Source: JABDMH01 sp965223215
GTDB lineage: Bacteria; Bacteroidota; Bacteroidia; Chitinophagales; Saprospiraceae
Reading direction: 5' to 3'
Assembly: GCA_965223215.1 (NCBI GenBank)
Contig: CBDCVZ010000010.1
Location: 1,116,001-1,180,000 of the forward strand
DNA: 64,000 nucleotides
Shown here: piece after piece, positions 17,357 through 26,871 of the stretch
Layout: the number at the start of each line of letters is the position of its first letter
Numbering within the stretch: position 1 is the first letter of the stretch
The notes under the pieces: generated by a model
What the model saw: only the letters and a program-made list of their open reading frames with translations
What the model was told of the DNA's origin: nothing
The model's database searches: none
Translations under genes and position numbers: made by a program

Positions 17357-18307
17357 ATGAAACGTCGTCTTATGGGTGCTATCTTCAAGATCCTTCTAAC
17401 TGCTATTTCGTTGCTACTCTTGATCCCGGAAGGTTTCAGTCAGGGACTCCTCAATCGAGTCATCAAACAATCCAAGCGGAAAATCGAACAAAAAGCTTCA
17501 GATCTCATCGTCGAAAAGGCTTCGGAGGCGATCGCTAATAAAGTATACGCCTCGATGGAAGATGCTTTTGACAAGATGTTGGCCGATGCGATCAAGGGAG
17601 ACAGCGCCTATCAGGCCAATCAAAATGACTCCGTAGCCATTAAGTACGGACAATTGGCCAACACATGGATGGAACGCATGAACCAAGCTGCTGAAGTGCC
17701 GGAGACCTACAGCTTTACCCACCGCCTTGAGATTGAGACCAAAGATCGAACTGATGTCAGTCATTTTATCATGTACCTGCATAAGGACCAGCCTATATTT
17801 GGGATGGAGCAAGAGGAAGATGGTGGTACGCGTATTATCCTTATGGATCTTGAAAATGATGTGACCGTTATGTATAGTGATGACGAGGAGGGTAAAAAGG
17901 CCCAAGCCATTCCTAATCTTTTGGCGCTGGGAGGTAGCCTGGCAAGAACTCAAATGGACTCGATGGCGCAGGATTTTAAACTTACCAGGACCGGACAGTC
18001 CAAGACCATACTGGGATACCATTCTGAAGAATATCACGGGGAGTCTGATGAATATGAAACTACCTTCTACCTGACCAAAGATCTTGAAGTAGATTGGAGA
18101 GACGCCTTTGGAGGGATGATGGAAAAATTTAGTGGTACACACTACCGCGAACAAATGGAAGAAATGAGCGGCTTTATGTTGGAGTCCAAGAGTCAATCGA
18201 AGAAGAAAAAGAAAGACGTGTCGACTTGGGAAACCAAAAAAGTCGAGCGAAAGGAGTTCAGCATAATAAATGCCGAGTACCAATTTGGCAATCTCTACAG
18301 TCAGTAA
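17357..18307 (+). CDS. Exported protein of unknown function, DUF4412-like
   Basis: 316 residues from the ATG at 17357; a TTG at 17339 adds only six. A signal peptide (IFKILLTAISLLLLIPEGFSQ) is followed by a helical region rich in Lys, Glu and Ala (~30-110). A beta-rich part (~120-270) contains KTILGYHSEEY, a pattern seen in DUF4412-type proteins that may bind small ligands or lipids. The C-terminal part has a KKKKK tract. No catalytic motif is visible. Family assignment is tentative. Confidence 0.7.
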   Translation: MKRRLMGAIFKILLTAISLLLLIPEGFSQGLLNRVIKQSKRKIEQKASDLIVEKASEAIANKVYASMEDAFDKMLADAIKGDSAYQANQNDSVAIKYGQLANTWMERMNQAAEVPETYSFTHRLEIETKDRTDVSHFIMYLHKDQPIFGMEQEEDGGTRIILMDLENDVTVMYSDDEEGKKAQAIPNLLALGGSLARTQMDSMAQDFKLTRTGQSKTILGYHSEEYHGESDEYETTFYLTKDLEVDWRDAFGGMMEKFSGTHYREQMEEMSGFMLESKSQSKKKKKDVSTWETKKVERKEFSIINAEYQFGNLYSQ

Positions 18308-18401
18308 TTACCTGTCAACTTCAGGTGCATATGTGGGGCACAACGCTCGAGCCGTCCGCCCTTTTTCGGTACCTTGAAGTCATCAAAAGTTCGGATTCAC
18401 T

Positions 18402-19670
18402 ATGAGACCATTGGCCGAAAGGATGCGGCCGACGACATTGGATCAATACTTAGGCCAAAAACACCTAGTTGCCTCAGGTGCATCCTTACGTCAAAGCATC
18501 GAACGAAACAAAATTCCCTCCTTTATCCTCTGGGGACCACCGGGAGTGGGTAAGACCACGCTTGCTCGGATCATTGCCAATCAGCTAAAGCGCCCTTTCC
18601 ATGCCCTCAGTGCGGTTAATTCAGGTGTAAAGGATGTTCGCGAGGCCATTGATCGAGCCAAAAAACAGCACTTCTTTAACAGCCCAAGTCCCATCCTATT
18701 TATTGATGAAATCCACCGATTCTCCAAATCACAGCAAGATTCTCTGCTTGGTGCGGTGGAGCAGGGGGTGATCACATTGATTGGCGCCACCACTGAAAAT
18801 CCATCTTTTGAGGTCATCTCCGCTCTCCTTTCGCGTTGCCAGGTATACGTGCTTGAACCACTCTCACGGTCAGATCTGGTACAGCTGGTGGATGACGCCA
18901 TTGCAAAGGATGAGGAATTGTCCCAGCAGAAGATCGAGGTAGTGGAGTATGATGCTTTGCTTCAGTACTCGGGTGGTGATGCCCGCAGACTTCTCAACGC
19001 ACTGGAAATTGTCGTCAATGCCAGTAGTGATCAAGTGATCGTCAACAATGAGATCGTGAAGGAGACGATCCAACAAAACATACTTCTATATGATAAAGGT
19101 GGTGATCAACATTACGATATCGCTTCGGCATTCATTAAGTCCATTCGTGGGAGTGATCCCCATGCTGCCGTCTATTGGCTCGCCCGGATGATCGAAGGCG
19201 GTGAAGACGTCAAATTTATTTGTCGAAGAATGATGATCTCAGCAGCAGAAGATATCGGACTTGCGAACCCTAATGCCTTGCTGATGGCCACCCAATGCTT
19301 TCATGCGGTGCAGGCGGTAGGATTCCCGGAGGCTAGGATCATACTGTCTGAAGCAGCCATCTATTTAGCGACTTCTGCCAAGAGCAATTCAGCATATGCA
19401 GCCATCGCAGCTGCCCAAAGGCTCGTCAGTGAAACTGGTAATGCACCCGTACCCCTTCATCTGCGCAATGCACCCACCGGATTGATGAAATCTCTCAATT
19501 ATGGCAAGGACTACGAATATGCACACGCACATGACGGCAATTTCGTCAATCAAGAGTATATGCCAGAAAACCTCAGTGGCACCGCTCTGTATACGCCAGG
19601 AAATAATCCTGTGGAAGAGAAAATTCAAAAAAAACTAGCTCGAATCTGGCGTAATAAGTATGAAACCTGA
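18402..19670 (+). CDS. rarA: Replication-associated recombination protein A
   Basis: 422 residues, an AAA+ clamp-loader-related ATPase (also MgsA/WRNIP1) that acts at stalled replication forks. Walker A is GPPGVGKTT (45-53) and Walker B is LFIDEIHRF near 105; sensor 1 is IGATTENPSFE, and the C-terminal tetramerisation part begins near KGGDQHYDIASAFIKS. Length is normal. It stands between unrelated genes. Confidence 0.95.
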   Translation: MRPLAERMRPTTLDQYLGQKHLVASGASLRQSIERNKIPSFILWGPPGVGKTTLARIIANQLKRPFHALSAVNSGVKDVREAIDRAKKQHFFNSPSPILFIDEIHRFSKSQQDSLLGAVEQGVITLIGATTENPSFEVISALLSRCQVYVLEPLSRSDLVQLVDDAIAKDEELSQQKIEVVEYDALLQYSGGDARRLLNALEIVVNASSDQVIVNNEIVKETIQQNILLYDKGGDQHYDIASAFIKSIRGSDPHAAVYWLARMIEGGEDVKFICRRMMISAAEDIGLANPNALLMATQCFHAVQAVGFPEARIILSEAAIYLATSAKSNSAYAAIAAAQRLVSETGNAPVPLHLRNAPTGLMKSLNYGKDYEYAHAHDGNFVNQEYMPENLSGTALYTPGNNPVEEKIQKKLARIWRNKYET

Positions 19671-19687
19671 ACAATAACTGAACCCAT

Positions 19688-19717
19688 TTTGTCCTTATGT
19701 GCGAAGGTTTATCTTTA
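19688..19717 (+). promoter_or_regulatory. Promoter of the acyl-CoA dehydrogenase gene
   Basis: TTTG at 19688-19691 and TATCTTTA at 19710-19717 (7 of 8 to TAnnTTTG), separated by 18 bp, the expected Bacteroidota -33/-7 spacing. The -7 box ends 28 bases before the ATG at 19746. Confidence 0.5.
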
Positions 19718-19745
19718 TTTTACAGCACGATAACTTAACGCATTC

Positions 19746-20897
19746 ATGAACACAGGGACCATCGAAAATGTAAAAATCATCCGTGAAAGTGTACGAGACT
19801 TTGCGCACAAGGAAATTGCTCCACATGTGATGGAGTGGGATGAGACTCAACACTTTCCCATTGATGTCATGCACGCCCTGGGAGCCCAAGGATTCCTGGG
19901 TGTACTGGTACCCATTGAATACAATGGCGCTGGTCTGGGTTATCAAGAATATGTGACCGTGATTGAAGAAATCGCTAAGGTGTGCGGTTCCATGGGTCTA
20001 TCCGTAGCTGCTCACAATTCGCTGTGTGGTGGTCACCTCCTATTGTTCGCCAGTCATGAGCAAAAACTTGAATATTTGGCCCCACTAGCCACCGGAGAAG
20101 CCATTGGAGCGTGGGGCTTAACCGAACCTAATACTGGTAGTGATGCGATGCGGATGAAGTGTGTGGCTGAAAAGGATGGTGAATATTATATCATCAACGG
20201 TACAAAATCATGGATCACGCATGGTAAATCGGGAGACATTGCGGTGGTCATTGCCCGCACGGGTGAGCTTCTTGACAGTCATGGGATGACTGCATTTGTA
20301 TTGCGGACAGATACACCTGGATTTTCGGCTGGCAAAAAAGAAAATAAACTCGGAATGCGCGCGTCGGAGACAGCAGAAATGATCTTTGACAATTGTCGGG
20401 TGCACAAAAGCCAAATCTTAGGCCAGGAGGGTGAGGGATTTATTCAAGCCATGAAAGTTTTAGATGGTGGCAGAATATCGATTGCCGCCTTATCGCTTGG
20501 CATTGCCAAGGGAGCCTACGAATGCTCGGTAGCCTATGCCAAAGAAAGAGAGCAATTTGGAAAACCAATTGCCAGTTTTCAAGGTATTAGTTTCAAATTG
20601 GCTGACATGGCAACGCAAATTCAAGCCGCGGAGCTGCTAACTCGAAAGGCAGCTCACCTAAAAGACAGTGGCAAGCCGGTTACCAAGGCCTCAGCAATGG
20701 CCAAATTATTCGCATCGGAGCTGGCAGTACGGTGTGGTAATGAAGCCGTGCAGATTCATGGAGGATATGGTTATACCAAGGACTATCCTGCCGAAAAATA
20801 TTACCGCGACGCTAAACTTTGCACGATTGGAGAAGGAACTTCAGAAATTCAAAAGATTGTTATTAGCCGCGAAATCCTAAAGGAAAGCAGAAAATAA
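19746..20897 (+). CDS. Acyl-CoA dehydrogenase
   Basis: 383 residues, a FAD enzyme that makes trans-2-enoyl-CoA in beta-oxidation or branched-chain amino-acid breakdown. WGLTEPNTGSDA binds substrate/FAD; QIHGGYGYTKDYPAEKYYRD and GEGTSEIQ carry the signature and the likely catalytic Glu near 363, in the position used by short-chain enzymes. Length and all segments match butyryl-CoA dehydrogenase-like members. A small zinc-ribbon gene follows after 11 bp and is probably co-transcribed. No electron-transfer flavoprotein genes are nearby. Confidence 0.93.
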   Translation: MNTGTIENVKIIRESVRDFAHKEIAPHVMEWDETQHFPIDVMHALGAQGFLGVLVPIEYNGAGLGYQEYVTVIEEIAKVCGSMGLSVAAHNSLCGGHLLLFASHEQKLEYLAPLATGEAIGAWGLTEPNTGSDAMRMKCVAEKDGEYYIINGTKSWITHGKSGDIAVVIARTGELLDSHGMTAFVLRTDTPGFSAGKKENKLGMRASETAEMIFDNCRVHKSQILGQEGEGFIQAMKVLDGGRISIAALSLGIAKGAYECSVAYAKEREQFGKPIASFQGISFKLADMATQIQAAELLTRKAAHLKDSGKPVTKASAMAKLFASELAVRCGNEAVQIHGGYGYTKDYPAEKYYRDAKLCTIGEGTSEIQKIVISREILKESRK

Positions 20898-20908
20898 TTT
20901 TCACCTTG

Positions 20909-21268
20909 ATGAAACGGCTTTGCCAAAATTGTAGCACAGAATACTTCGGTCGTCAAGACAAGAAATTCTGTTCTGACTATTGCCGCAATCAATTCAACAA
21001 TAAACTTAATAGTGACATTTATAATTTTACTAGAAATATAAATAATACGTTGCGGAAAAACCGCAGAATATTAGCAGCCCTTAATCCGACTGGCAAGACA
21101 AAAATTCACCGTGATAAATTGACTGCCAAGGGGTTCAATTTTAATTACCACACCAACACGTACACTACCAAAGCTGGAAAAACCTACTACTTTTGCTATG
21201 ACCAAGGTTATCTTGAATTGGAAAATCAAATGCTTGCCCTGGTCATTAGATTAGAATACGTTGAGTAG
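20909..21268 (+). CDS. Small protein with N-terminal zinc-ribbon
   Basis: 119 residues. Four cysteines in LCQNCSTEYFGRQDKKFCSDYC form a C-x2-C...C-x3-C zinc ribbon at residues ~5-26, followed by a basic helical stretch (FNNKLNSDIYNFTRNINNTL) and a short beta-rich tail. The layout resembles small zinc-ribbon proteins widespread in Bacteroidota with no assigned role. ATG 20909 is preferred to the TTG three bases upstream. It lies 11 bp after the acyl-CoA dehydrogenase stop. Confidence 0.75.
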   Translation: MKRLCQNCSTEYFGRQDKKFCSDYCRNQFNNKLNSDIYNFTRNINNTLRKNRRILAALNPTGKTKIHRDKLTAKGFNFNYHTNTYTTKAGKTYYFCYDQGYLELENQMLALVIRLEYVE

Positions 21269-21313
21269 GCAGAAATCTTCTACAGGTACAACTCACTTCA
21301 CATTAAATTCACT

Positions 21314-22219
21314 ATGAAATACATTCTCTTATTTCCACTCTTGCTATTTGTTTCTAAATGCAATGACCCCATGAAAAATAAAGAAAATCTTGAGATAGAT
21401 ATTCAAGGCCATCGCGGTTGCAGAGGGTTGATGCCCGAAAATTCAATTCCGGCATTTTTATTGGCGCTTGAATTGGGAGTAAACACTTTAGAACTCGACG
21501 TTGTCGTGTCAAAAGACAAGCAGGTAATCGTAAGCCATGAACCATATTTTTCGCATGAGATCTCCCTTGATACTCGTGGAAGGGAAATAAGTAAAGAGGA
21601 TGAGAAATCATTCAATCTATATGAACTTACTGCTGAGGAGATCCAGCAATATGATTGTGGTAGTAAAACACATCCGAGGTTTCCTCAACAAGTAAAAACC
21701 AAGGTCTATAAGCCGACCCTAACAGAGGTTTTTGAGCGAGTCGAACCCCTCATCAGAGACTATGGCTTGAACGACCTGGCGTATAATATTGAAATAAAGC
21801 GGACCCCAGAAGGCGATGGGATTTTTCACCCTGAAGTGAAGGAATTTGTAGAACTGGTGCTCCAAAATATTCAATCAAGAGAACTTAAAGATCGCGTTAT
21901 CATTCAGTCCTTTGACGCCCAGACTTTGCAAATTGTGCGACAACTGGATCCCACTATACGTTTGGCATGGTTGGTTGACAATGAATTTGGACTGCAAAAA
22001 AATCTGGACCTGCTCGGATTCGTACCGCACATCTACAGTCCTAATTATCGACTCGTCGATCAAGATCTAGTCAGTGATGCGCACAAGCAGAATATGAAGG
22101 TTATTCCATGGACTGTCAATGAGTTAAACCACATTAGCCAGATGGTTTCACTTGGTGTAGATGGAATCATCTCAGACTATCCAGATCGAGTAAAATCTGC
22201 CCTGTCAACCCGTAGTTGA
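21314..22219 (+). CDS. Glycerophosphodiester phosphodiesterase
   Basis: 301 residues with a hydrophobic leader. Cys16 sits in FVSKC; Lys before Cys is not a good lipobox, so lipidation is doubtful. The GDPD catalytic set is present: His33-Arg34 in QGHRGCRGLMPENS, Glu60 and Asp62 in LELDVVVS, and His75 in VSHEP. The enzyme hydrolyses deacylated phospholipids to glycerol 3-phosphate and an alcohol. The TIM-barrel end IPWTVNE and DGIISDYPD is intact. A periplasmic scavenging role is likely. Confidence 0.9.
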   Translation: MKYILLFPLLLFVSKCNDPMKNKENLEIDIQGHRGCRGLMPENSIPAFLLALELGVNTLELDVVVSKDKQVIVSHEPYFSHEISLDTRGREISKEDEKSFNLYELTAEEIQQYDCGSKTHPRFPQQVKTKVYKPTLTEVFERVEPLIRDYGLNDLAYNIEIKRTPEGDGIFHPEVKEFVELVLQNIQSRELKDRVIIQSFDAQTLQIVRQLDPTIRLAWLVDNEFGLQKNLDLLGFVPHIYSPNYRLVDQDLVSDAHKQNMKVIPWTVNELNHISQMVSLGVDGIISDYPDRVKSALSTRS

Positions 22220-22300
22220 TCCGGGAAGCTCGGGTCTAAGAAAGATGATTATCTAGATATAGAGAAAAGACATATATGTAATAAATCCCATGCAATAGCC

Positions 22301-22308
22301 TATCTTTG
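22301..22308 (+). promoter_or_regulatory. -7 promoter element of mutS
   Basis: TATCTTTG, an exact TAnnTTTG match, 17 bases before the GTG start at 22326. The -33 element is weak. Confidence 0.5.
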
Positions 22309-22325
22309 TAGGTCAAATTACCGGC

Positions 22326-24974
22326 GTGGCACAAGCTAAAAAGAAGAAGCGTAGCAAAGTAACTCCCCTGATGGAGCAATACTTTCGGGTTAAGAAGAAA
22401 TACCCAGAGACACTGCTGCTCTTCAGGGTAGGTGATTTTTACGAAACATTTGGCGAAGATGCCATCAAGACCTCACAGATTCTCGGAATCGTACTGACGA
22501 ATCGCAATAACGGGGGAAGTAAGATTGAATTGGCAGGGTTTCCCCACCATTCTTTGGATATGTATCTGCCGCGAATGGTCAAAGCTGGATATCGGGTGGC
22601 CATCTGTGAACAACTGGAGAAACCCAGTAAGGAGAAAAAGATCGTAAAAAGGGGGGTCACAGAAATTGTCACCCCAGGCATTGTGGTCGATGATCATTTA
22701 CTTGACCACCGACGAAATAATTTTTTGGCATCTATTTCTTATCAGGGTGCAGGTCAAGTCGGTATTGCCTTCTTAGATATGTCTACTGGTGAATTTATGA
22801 TGTCGGAGGGTGATCGCCCATATGTAGAGAAACTGCTCCAAAGTTTTCCACCTTCAGAGGTGATCTTCAGCAAAGACAAACGCACTACTTTTGAGAAACA
22901 GTTTGGTGACCAATACTTTGTCTTTCCTCTTGACGAGTGGATTTATAGTTATGATTACGGCCGTGAAAAGCTCCTCGAACATTTTGATAGTCATTCGCTC
23001 AAGGGATTTGGTGTCGAAGAACTCACTTTAGGACAAATCGCTGGTGGTGCCATTCTTCACTATTTGGGAGTAACTGAAAACGGTGAGACACCTCATATTA
23101 GGACCATTCAGCGGATTATTCCCGATGAATTTGTTTGGATGGACAAATTTACCGTTAGAAATCTTGAACTCATTCACTCCAATCACCCCACCGGCGTTTC
23201 CCTCATTGATATCATTGACTATACTACCTCACCCATGGGTAGTCGCCTCCTCAAAAAGTGGTTGCTTCTACCCCTTAAAAGGAAAGCGGCGATCGAGGAG
23301 CGCTTGGGCTCGGTCACGACCTTAATAGAGCACGACCATTTGGGAGAAATGCTGGAAGCGAGTCTGATGAAAACAGGTGATCTAGAACGGTTAATTTCAA
23401 AGATTTCCCTGGGGAAAGCGAATCCTCGAGATATTATGCAGCTGGCAAAGGCACTATCTGCCATTCCGGATTTGCGGACAGTACTCTGTGATCTTTCAGA
23501 CCCACTATTAAGGCGATTGGGAGAAAGTTTACACCTGTGTGAAACTGTTCGTGATCAAATATTTGATCAGCTGATTGAAAATCCTCCCGTTCACATTGCT
23601 AAGGGTCAAGTGATTAGAGATGGTTTTTCAGAAGAGTTAGATGACTGGCGCGATATTATAGAAAACAGTCGCAACCATCTCTTAAATATTCAGAAAAAAG
23701 AAGCTGAAGCTACGGGCATCACAAATTTGAAAATCGGGTTCAACAATGTATTTGGCTATTATCTGGAAGTCACAAATCGCTACAAAGACCAAGGATTGGT
23801 TCCAGCTCATTGGGTTCGTAAACAGACCCTGACCGGTTCAGAGCGTTATATAACAGAGGAACTCAAAGAGTTAGAGACCAAAATTCTGCGCGCGGAAGAA
23901 AAATCAAAAGAACTAGAAATTGCTTTGTTTGACAAACTGGTTTTGGCAACATTTGAATTCATCGAACCAGTCCAACACAATGCCCACGTCCTAGCGAAAT
24001 TAGATTGTCTGTACTCGTTTGCAAAAATCGCTCATAAAAAATACTATTGCCGGCCTGAGGTGAATGATTCCCTTCGTATTGAGATATCAGATGGCCGCCA
24101 CCCTGTGATTGAGGAGCAAATGGAACCAGGAGAACACTACGTACCAAACGACATCTTGCTCGATAATGAAGACACCCAAATCATGATGATTACTGGACCC
24201 AATATGGCCGGCAAATCCGCCTTGTTAAGGCAAGTGGCTCTCATCACCATAATGTCGCAAATTGGATCCTATGTACCTGCTAAATCTGCCAAGATTGGAC
24301 TGGTGGATAAGATCTTTACGCGCGTGGGTGCCTCAGATAATATCTCTTCGGGCGAATCAACTTTTATGGTGGAAATGAATGAAACAGCCAGCATAATGAA
24401 CAACATTTCACCTCGAAGCCTAATTTTGCTGGATGAAATCGGCCGTGGCACCAGTACCTACGATGGCATTTCGATCGCCTGGTCGATCGCAGAGTTTCTG
24501 CACAACAACCATCAGGGTCATCCCAAAACTTTATTCGCAACCCATTATCATGAGCTTAACGAATTAGCCGAGAAATTCTCTCGAATCAAAAACTTCAATA
24601 TTGCGACCAAGGACGTGGGCAATAAGGTGCTCTTTCTACGGAAGTTGGTACCTGGCGGCAGTCAACATAGTTTTGGAATCCACGTAGCTAAGATGGCAGG
24701 AATGCCTTATCCGATTCTCAAACGCGCCGCAGAATTGTTGACCCAATTAGAGGCTAAATCGCTTACCGAGTCCTCCAATAACCTTTCAGAAACCCTGGCG
24801 GACGTTGCCCCTCCATCCGAGCTACAGTTGAGCATTTTTGATCACTCTGATGAAACGGCGGGCAAAGTCAAGAAGGCTATCTCAACCATTGATCTCAACA
24901 GCATGACGCCCATAGAATGCATGCTAAAACTTAACGAACTTAAGACCATTGTCGAAGAAGAGGAAGTGACCTAG
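22326..24974 (+). CDS. mutS: DNA mismatch repair ATPase MutS
   Basis: 882 residues, full-length MutS1. The mismatch-reading Phe38-x-Glu40 lies in RVGDFYETFG. The ATPase domain has Walker A GPNMAGKS (624-631), Walker B with LILLDEIGRGTS and the TFATHYHEL segment. The C-terminal tail (IDLNSMTPIECMLKL) is the conserved helix pair used for dimer/tetramer contacts. Starts with GTG; a promoter box lies just upstream. mutL is not in the window. Confidence 0.97.
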   Translation: MAQAKKKKRSKVTPLMEQYFRVKKKYPETLLLFRVGDFYETFGEDAIKTSQILGIVLTNRNNGGSKIELAGFPHHSLDMYLPRMVKAGYRVAICEQLEKPSKEKKIVKRGVTEIVTPGIVVDDHLLDHRRNNFLASISYQGAGQVGIAFLDMSTGEFMMSEGDRPYVEKLLQSFPPSEVIFSKDKRTTFEKQFGDQYFVFPLDEWIYSYDYGREKLLEHFDSHSLKGFGVEELTLGQIAGGAILHYLGVTENGETPHIRTIQRIIPDEFVWMDKFTVRNLELIHSNHPTGVSLIDIIDYTTSPMGSRLLKKWLLLPLKRKAAIEERLGSVTTLIEHDHLGEMLEASLMKTGDLERLISKISLGKANPRDIMQLAKALSAIPDLRTVLCDLSDPLLRRLGESLHLCETVRDQIFDQLIENPPVHIAKGQVIRDGFSEELDDWRDIIENSRNHLLNIQKKEAEATGITNLKIGFNNVFGYYLEVTNRYKDQGLVPAHWVRKQTLTGSERYITEELKELETKILRAEEKSKELEIALFDKLVLATFEFIEPVQHNAHVLAKLDCLYSFAKIAHKKYYCRPEVNDSLRIEISDGRHPVIEEQMEPGEHYVPNDILLDNEDTQIMMITGPNMAGKSALLRQVALITIMSQIGSYVPAKSAKIGLVDKIFTRVGASDNISSGESTFMVEMNETASIMNNISPRSLILLDEIGRGTSTYDGISIAWSIAEFLHNNHQGHPKTLFATHYHELNELAEKFSRIKNFNIATKDVGNKVLFLRKLVPGGSQHSFGIHVAKMAGMPYPILKRAAELLTQLEAKSLTESSNNLSETLADVAPPSELQLSIFDHSDETAGKVKKAISTIDLNSMTPIECMLKLNELKTIVEEEEVT

Positions 24975-25158
24975 TCTTGCTCACACTTTTTCAACTAGAG
25001 TATTACGTCATACCCCGATGCGGTAAGAATTAGCATAGTTTTTGTTGAAAATCCAGAAACACACCGTCATTTTTTTGATCCCACCTTAGGATATCCCTGG
25101 TTGATGCGTTTGCTTAGCTCGCTCACTACTGAAATGAACCCCTGCAACCGAATAACTA

Positions 25159-26409
25159 ATGAGAAGATGTGTACCCACCTATCTTGCTTGCGGGATGTTC
25201 ATTCTCACACAGGTGCTGACTCTTCAAGGTCAGTGTGATCGAGAGATAATGGTCCAAGACTACCAACAGTCTATGATGGCCACCAATGTTACCACTGCTG
25301 AACTTGGGTGGAATGGCGATATTGAGCACTGCCAACCAGGCACGGTCTCGGAACTGGCCATTCAACGAACGATGGAGCGGATAAACTACTTCCGCTCCCT
25401 GGCAGGGGTACATTCAAAGCTAAAGTACGACACGTCACTCGAGGCGATGTGTCAGGCTGCGGCACTGATGATGCACAGTCACAACGATTTAAGCCACGAC
25501 CCTCCCGACTCCTGGTCCTGCTACAGCAAAGAAGGGAAGCAGGCAGCGGGCCGGTCTAACCTTGCGCTCGGTGCGCACAGCGTGAATGCCGTCAGTCTTT
25601 ACATGCGCGATCCTGGGACCAATAATTATGCAGTGGGACACCGTCGCTGGATCCTATACAGTCGCGGAAAAGATATTGGTTTGGGATCTACCTCACGAGC
25701 ACAGGTCATGTACGTCATTCATAACAAAACGGCAGCTCCAGAAAACCTGAAACACATCACCTATCCGGGTGAGGGTTATTTCCCAGCACCACTCGTACCT
25801 GATCGTTGGTCCTTTGGGTATCCGAAGGCTAATTTTTCCACCACCGAAATTCGTATGGAAAATCAAGATGGTGACGATATTCCACTCGAGATATTAGAGC
25901 TCAAACGGGGCTTTGGTGATAATACCATTGTTTGGGAGCCCAGCAGTGATATGATTGATAAATATAGTGAGATCGATCAAACATATTCCGTCTCCCTCTT
26001 CAATGTAATCACCGAAGAAGACACCATCGATGTGCATTACAATGTGACGATTGCCCCCACGACTTATCCACCAATTTGCGCTGAAGGTCTGAATTGGGAT
26101 GAGAGCAACTGCTCCTGTAGCAATTTGCAAACCACCAACATCCGAGCCCTTGATAAGACAAGTCCGGTCAAAGTTTTTCCCAATCCCGCCCGTACCTTCG
26201 TGACTTTTGAGGTGCCACACCAATACTTGTCGCATCAGCATCCGGCCATCATTCAAATGTCAAATACTGGTGGAAAGCGGATCAAGGAAATACTGATTGA
26301 ACAATCCAGGACCCACCTCGACATTAGCGATTTAAACGACGGTATTTATTTCTGCAGATTTGTCAACGGCCAATATAGTTCAACCCAGGTGCTGGTGAAG
26401 GGCCAATGA
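25159..26409 (+). CDS. Secreted CAP (SCP/PR1) domain protein with T9SS tail
   Basis: 416 residues. Signal peptide (ACGMFILTQVLTLQGQC) at the N-terminus. The CAP domain spans ~70-200 (RINYFRSLAGVHSKL, MMHSHNDLSHD, VGHRRWILY), with His residues that may form the usual metal or active-site pocket. A beta-rich middle (~210-320) contains a Cys-rich ESNCSCS stretch, and the last ~80 residues are a type A sorting domain (VKVFPNPARTFVTFEV). CAP proteins are found outside cells; lipid binding or proteolysis has been proposed for some, and no role can be fixed here. Confidence 0.85.
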   Translation: MRRCVPTYLACGMFILTQVLTLQGQCDREIMVQDYQQSMMATNVTTAELGWNGDIEHCQPGTVSELAIQRTMERINYFRSLAGVHSKLKYDTSLEAMCQAAALMMHSHNDLSHDPPDSWSCYSKEGKQAAGRSNLALGAHSVNAVSLYMRDPGTNNYAVGHRRWILYSRGKDIGLGSTSRAQVMYVIHNKTAAPENLKHITYPGEGYFPAPLVPDRWSFGYPKANFSTTEIRMENQDGDDIPLEILELKRGFGDNTIVWEPSSDMIDKYSEIDQTYSVSLFNVITEEDTIDVHYNVTIAPTTYPPICAEGLNWDESNCSCSNLQTTNIRALDKTSPVKVFPNPARTFVTFEVPHQYLSHQHPAIIQMSNTGGKRIKEILIEQSRTHLDISDLNDGIYFCRFVNGQYSSTQVLVKGQ

Positions 26410-26410
26410 T

Positions 26411-26440
26411 GGCTTAGATAACCTAAGCTTTGCTTTTCTT
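26411..26440 (+). terminator. Rho-independent terminator after the CAP gene
   Basis: GCTTAG-ATAAC-CTAAGC is a 6 bp stem (26412-26428) followed by TTTGCTTTTCTT. It starts two bases after the CAP stop and overlaps the 3' end of the opposing gene. Confidence 0.45.
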
Positions 26441-26863
26441 CTTGCGCAGCACTAGTCGACCTTTTCGATACTTGCGCAAGTCTTGATACTCCTGCCAGTG
26501 ACCATCCAGGGTTAAATTCCCATCGTCCCACTTCATGAGAAACTGCAATTTACTGCATTTCTTGCCCTCATTAAAGGCAGTAAAACGATCAATGACATCG
26601 GTCAGGTAGATGCTCCGATCATGATAAACAATGCCCGTGAGTTCGATCACTTCTTTGTGCCCATTACGGTCGTGGATGGCCACACCTCGCAACGATCCAG
26701 AAGAGGCACCTGTGCCGGCCAGGATATCTAAATTAAAGACGTAGCGCGCTCCGTTAGCCAATCGCATTTTACCCTGCCAACTGCCATACAATTCAGACTG
26801 ACTGTAGCCCAGGGAAATCGACAGTAAACATGCCAGGAATGAAAGAGTAGCTTGAAGGTGCAT
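26423..26863 (-). CDS. Exported protein of unknown function
   Basis: 146 residues. A signal peptide (FLACLLSISLGYSQ) precedes a beta-rich region (LYGSWQGKMRLANGARYVF near the start) and a very basic C-terminus (LRKYRKGRLVLRKKKSKA). I do not recognise the family; the beta-barrel-like pattern resembles small lipocalin-like periplasmic proteins, but this is weak. It starts 9 bases after the stop of the upstream M16 peptidase gene, so the two probably share a transcript. Confidence 0.7.
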   Translation of the reverse strand: MHLQATLSFLACLLSISLGYSQSELYGSWQGKMRLANGARYVFNLDILAGTGASSGSLRGVAIHDRNGHKEVIELTGIVYHDRSIYLTDVIDRFTAFNEGKKCSKLQFLMKWDDGNLTLDGHWQEYQDLRKYRKGRLVLRKKKSKA

Positions 26864-26871
26864 GCAGCAAT

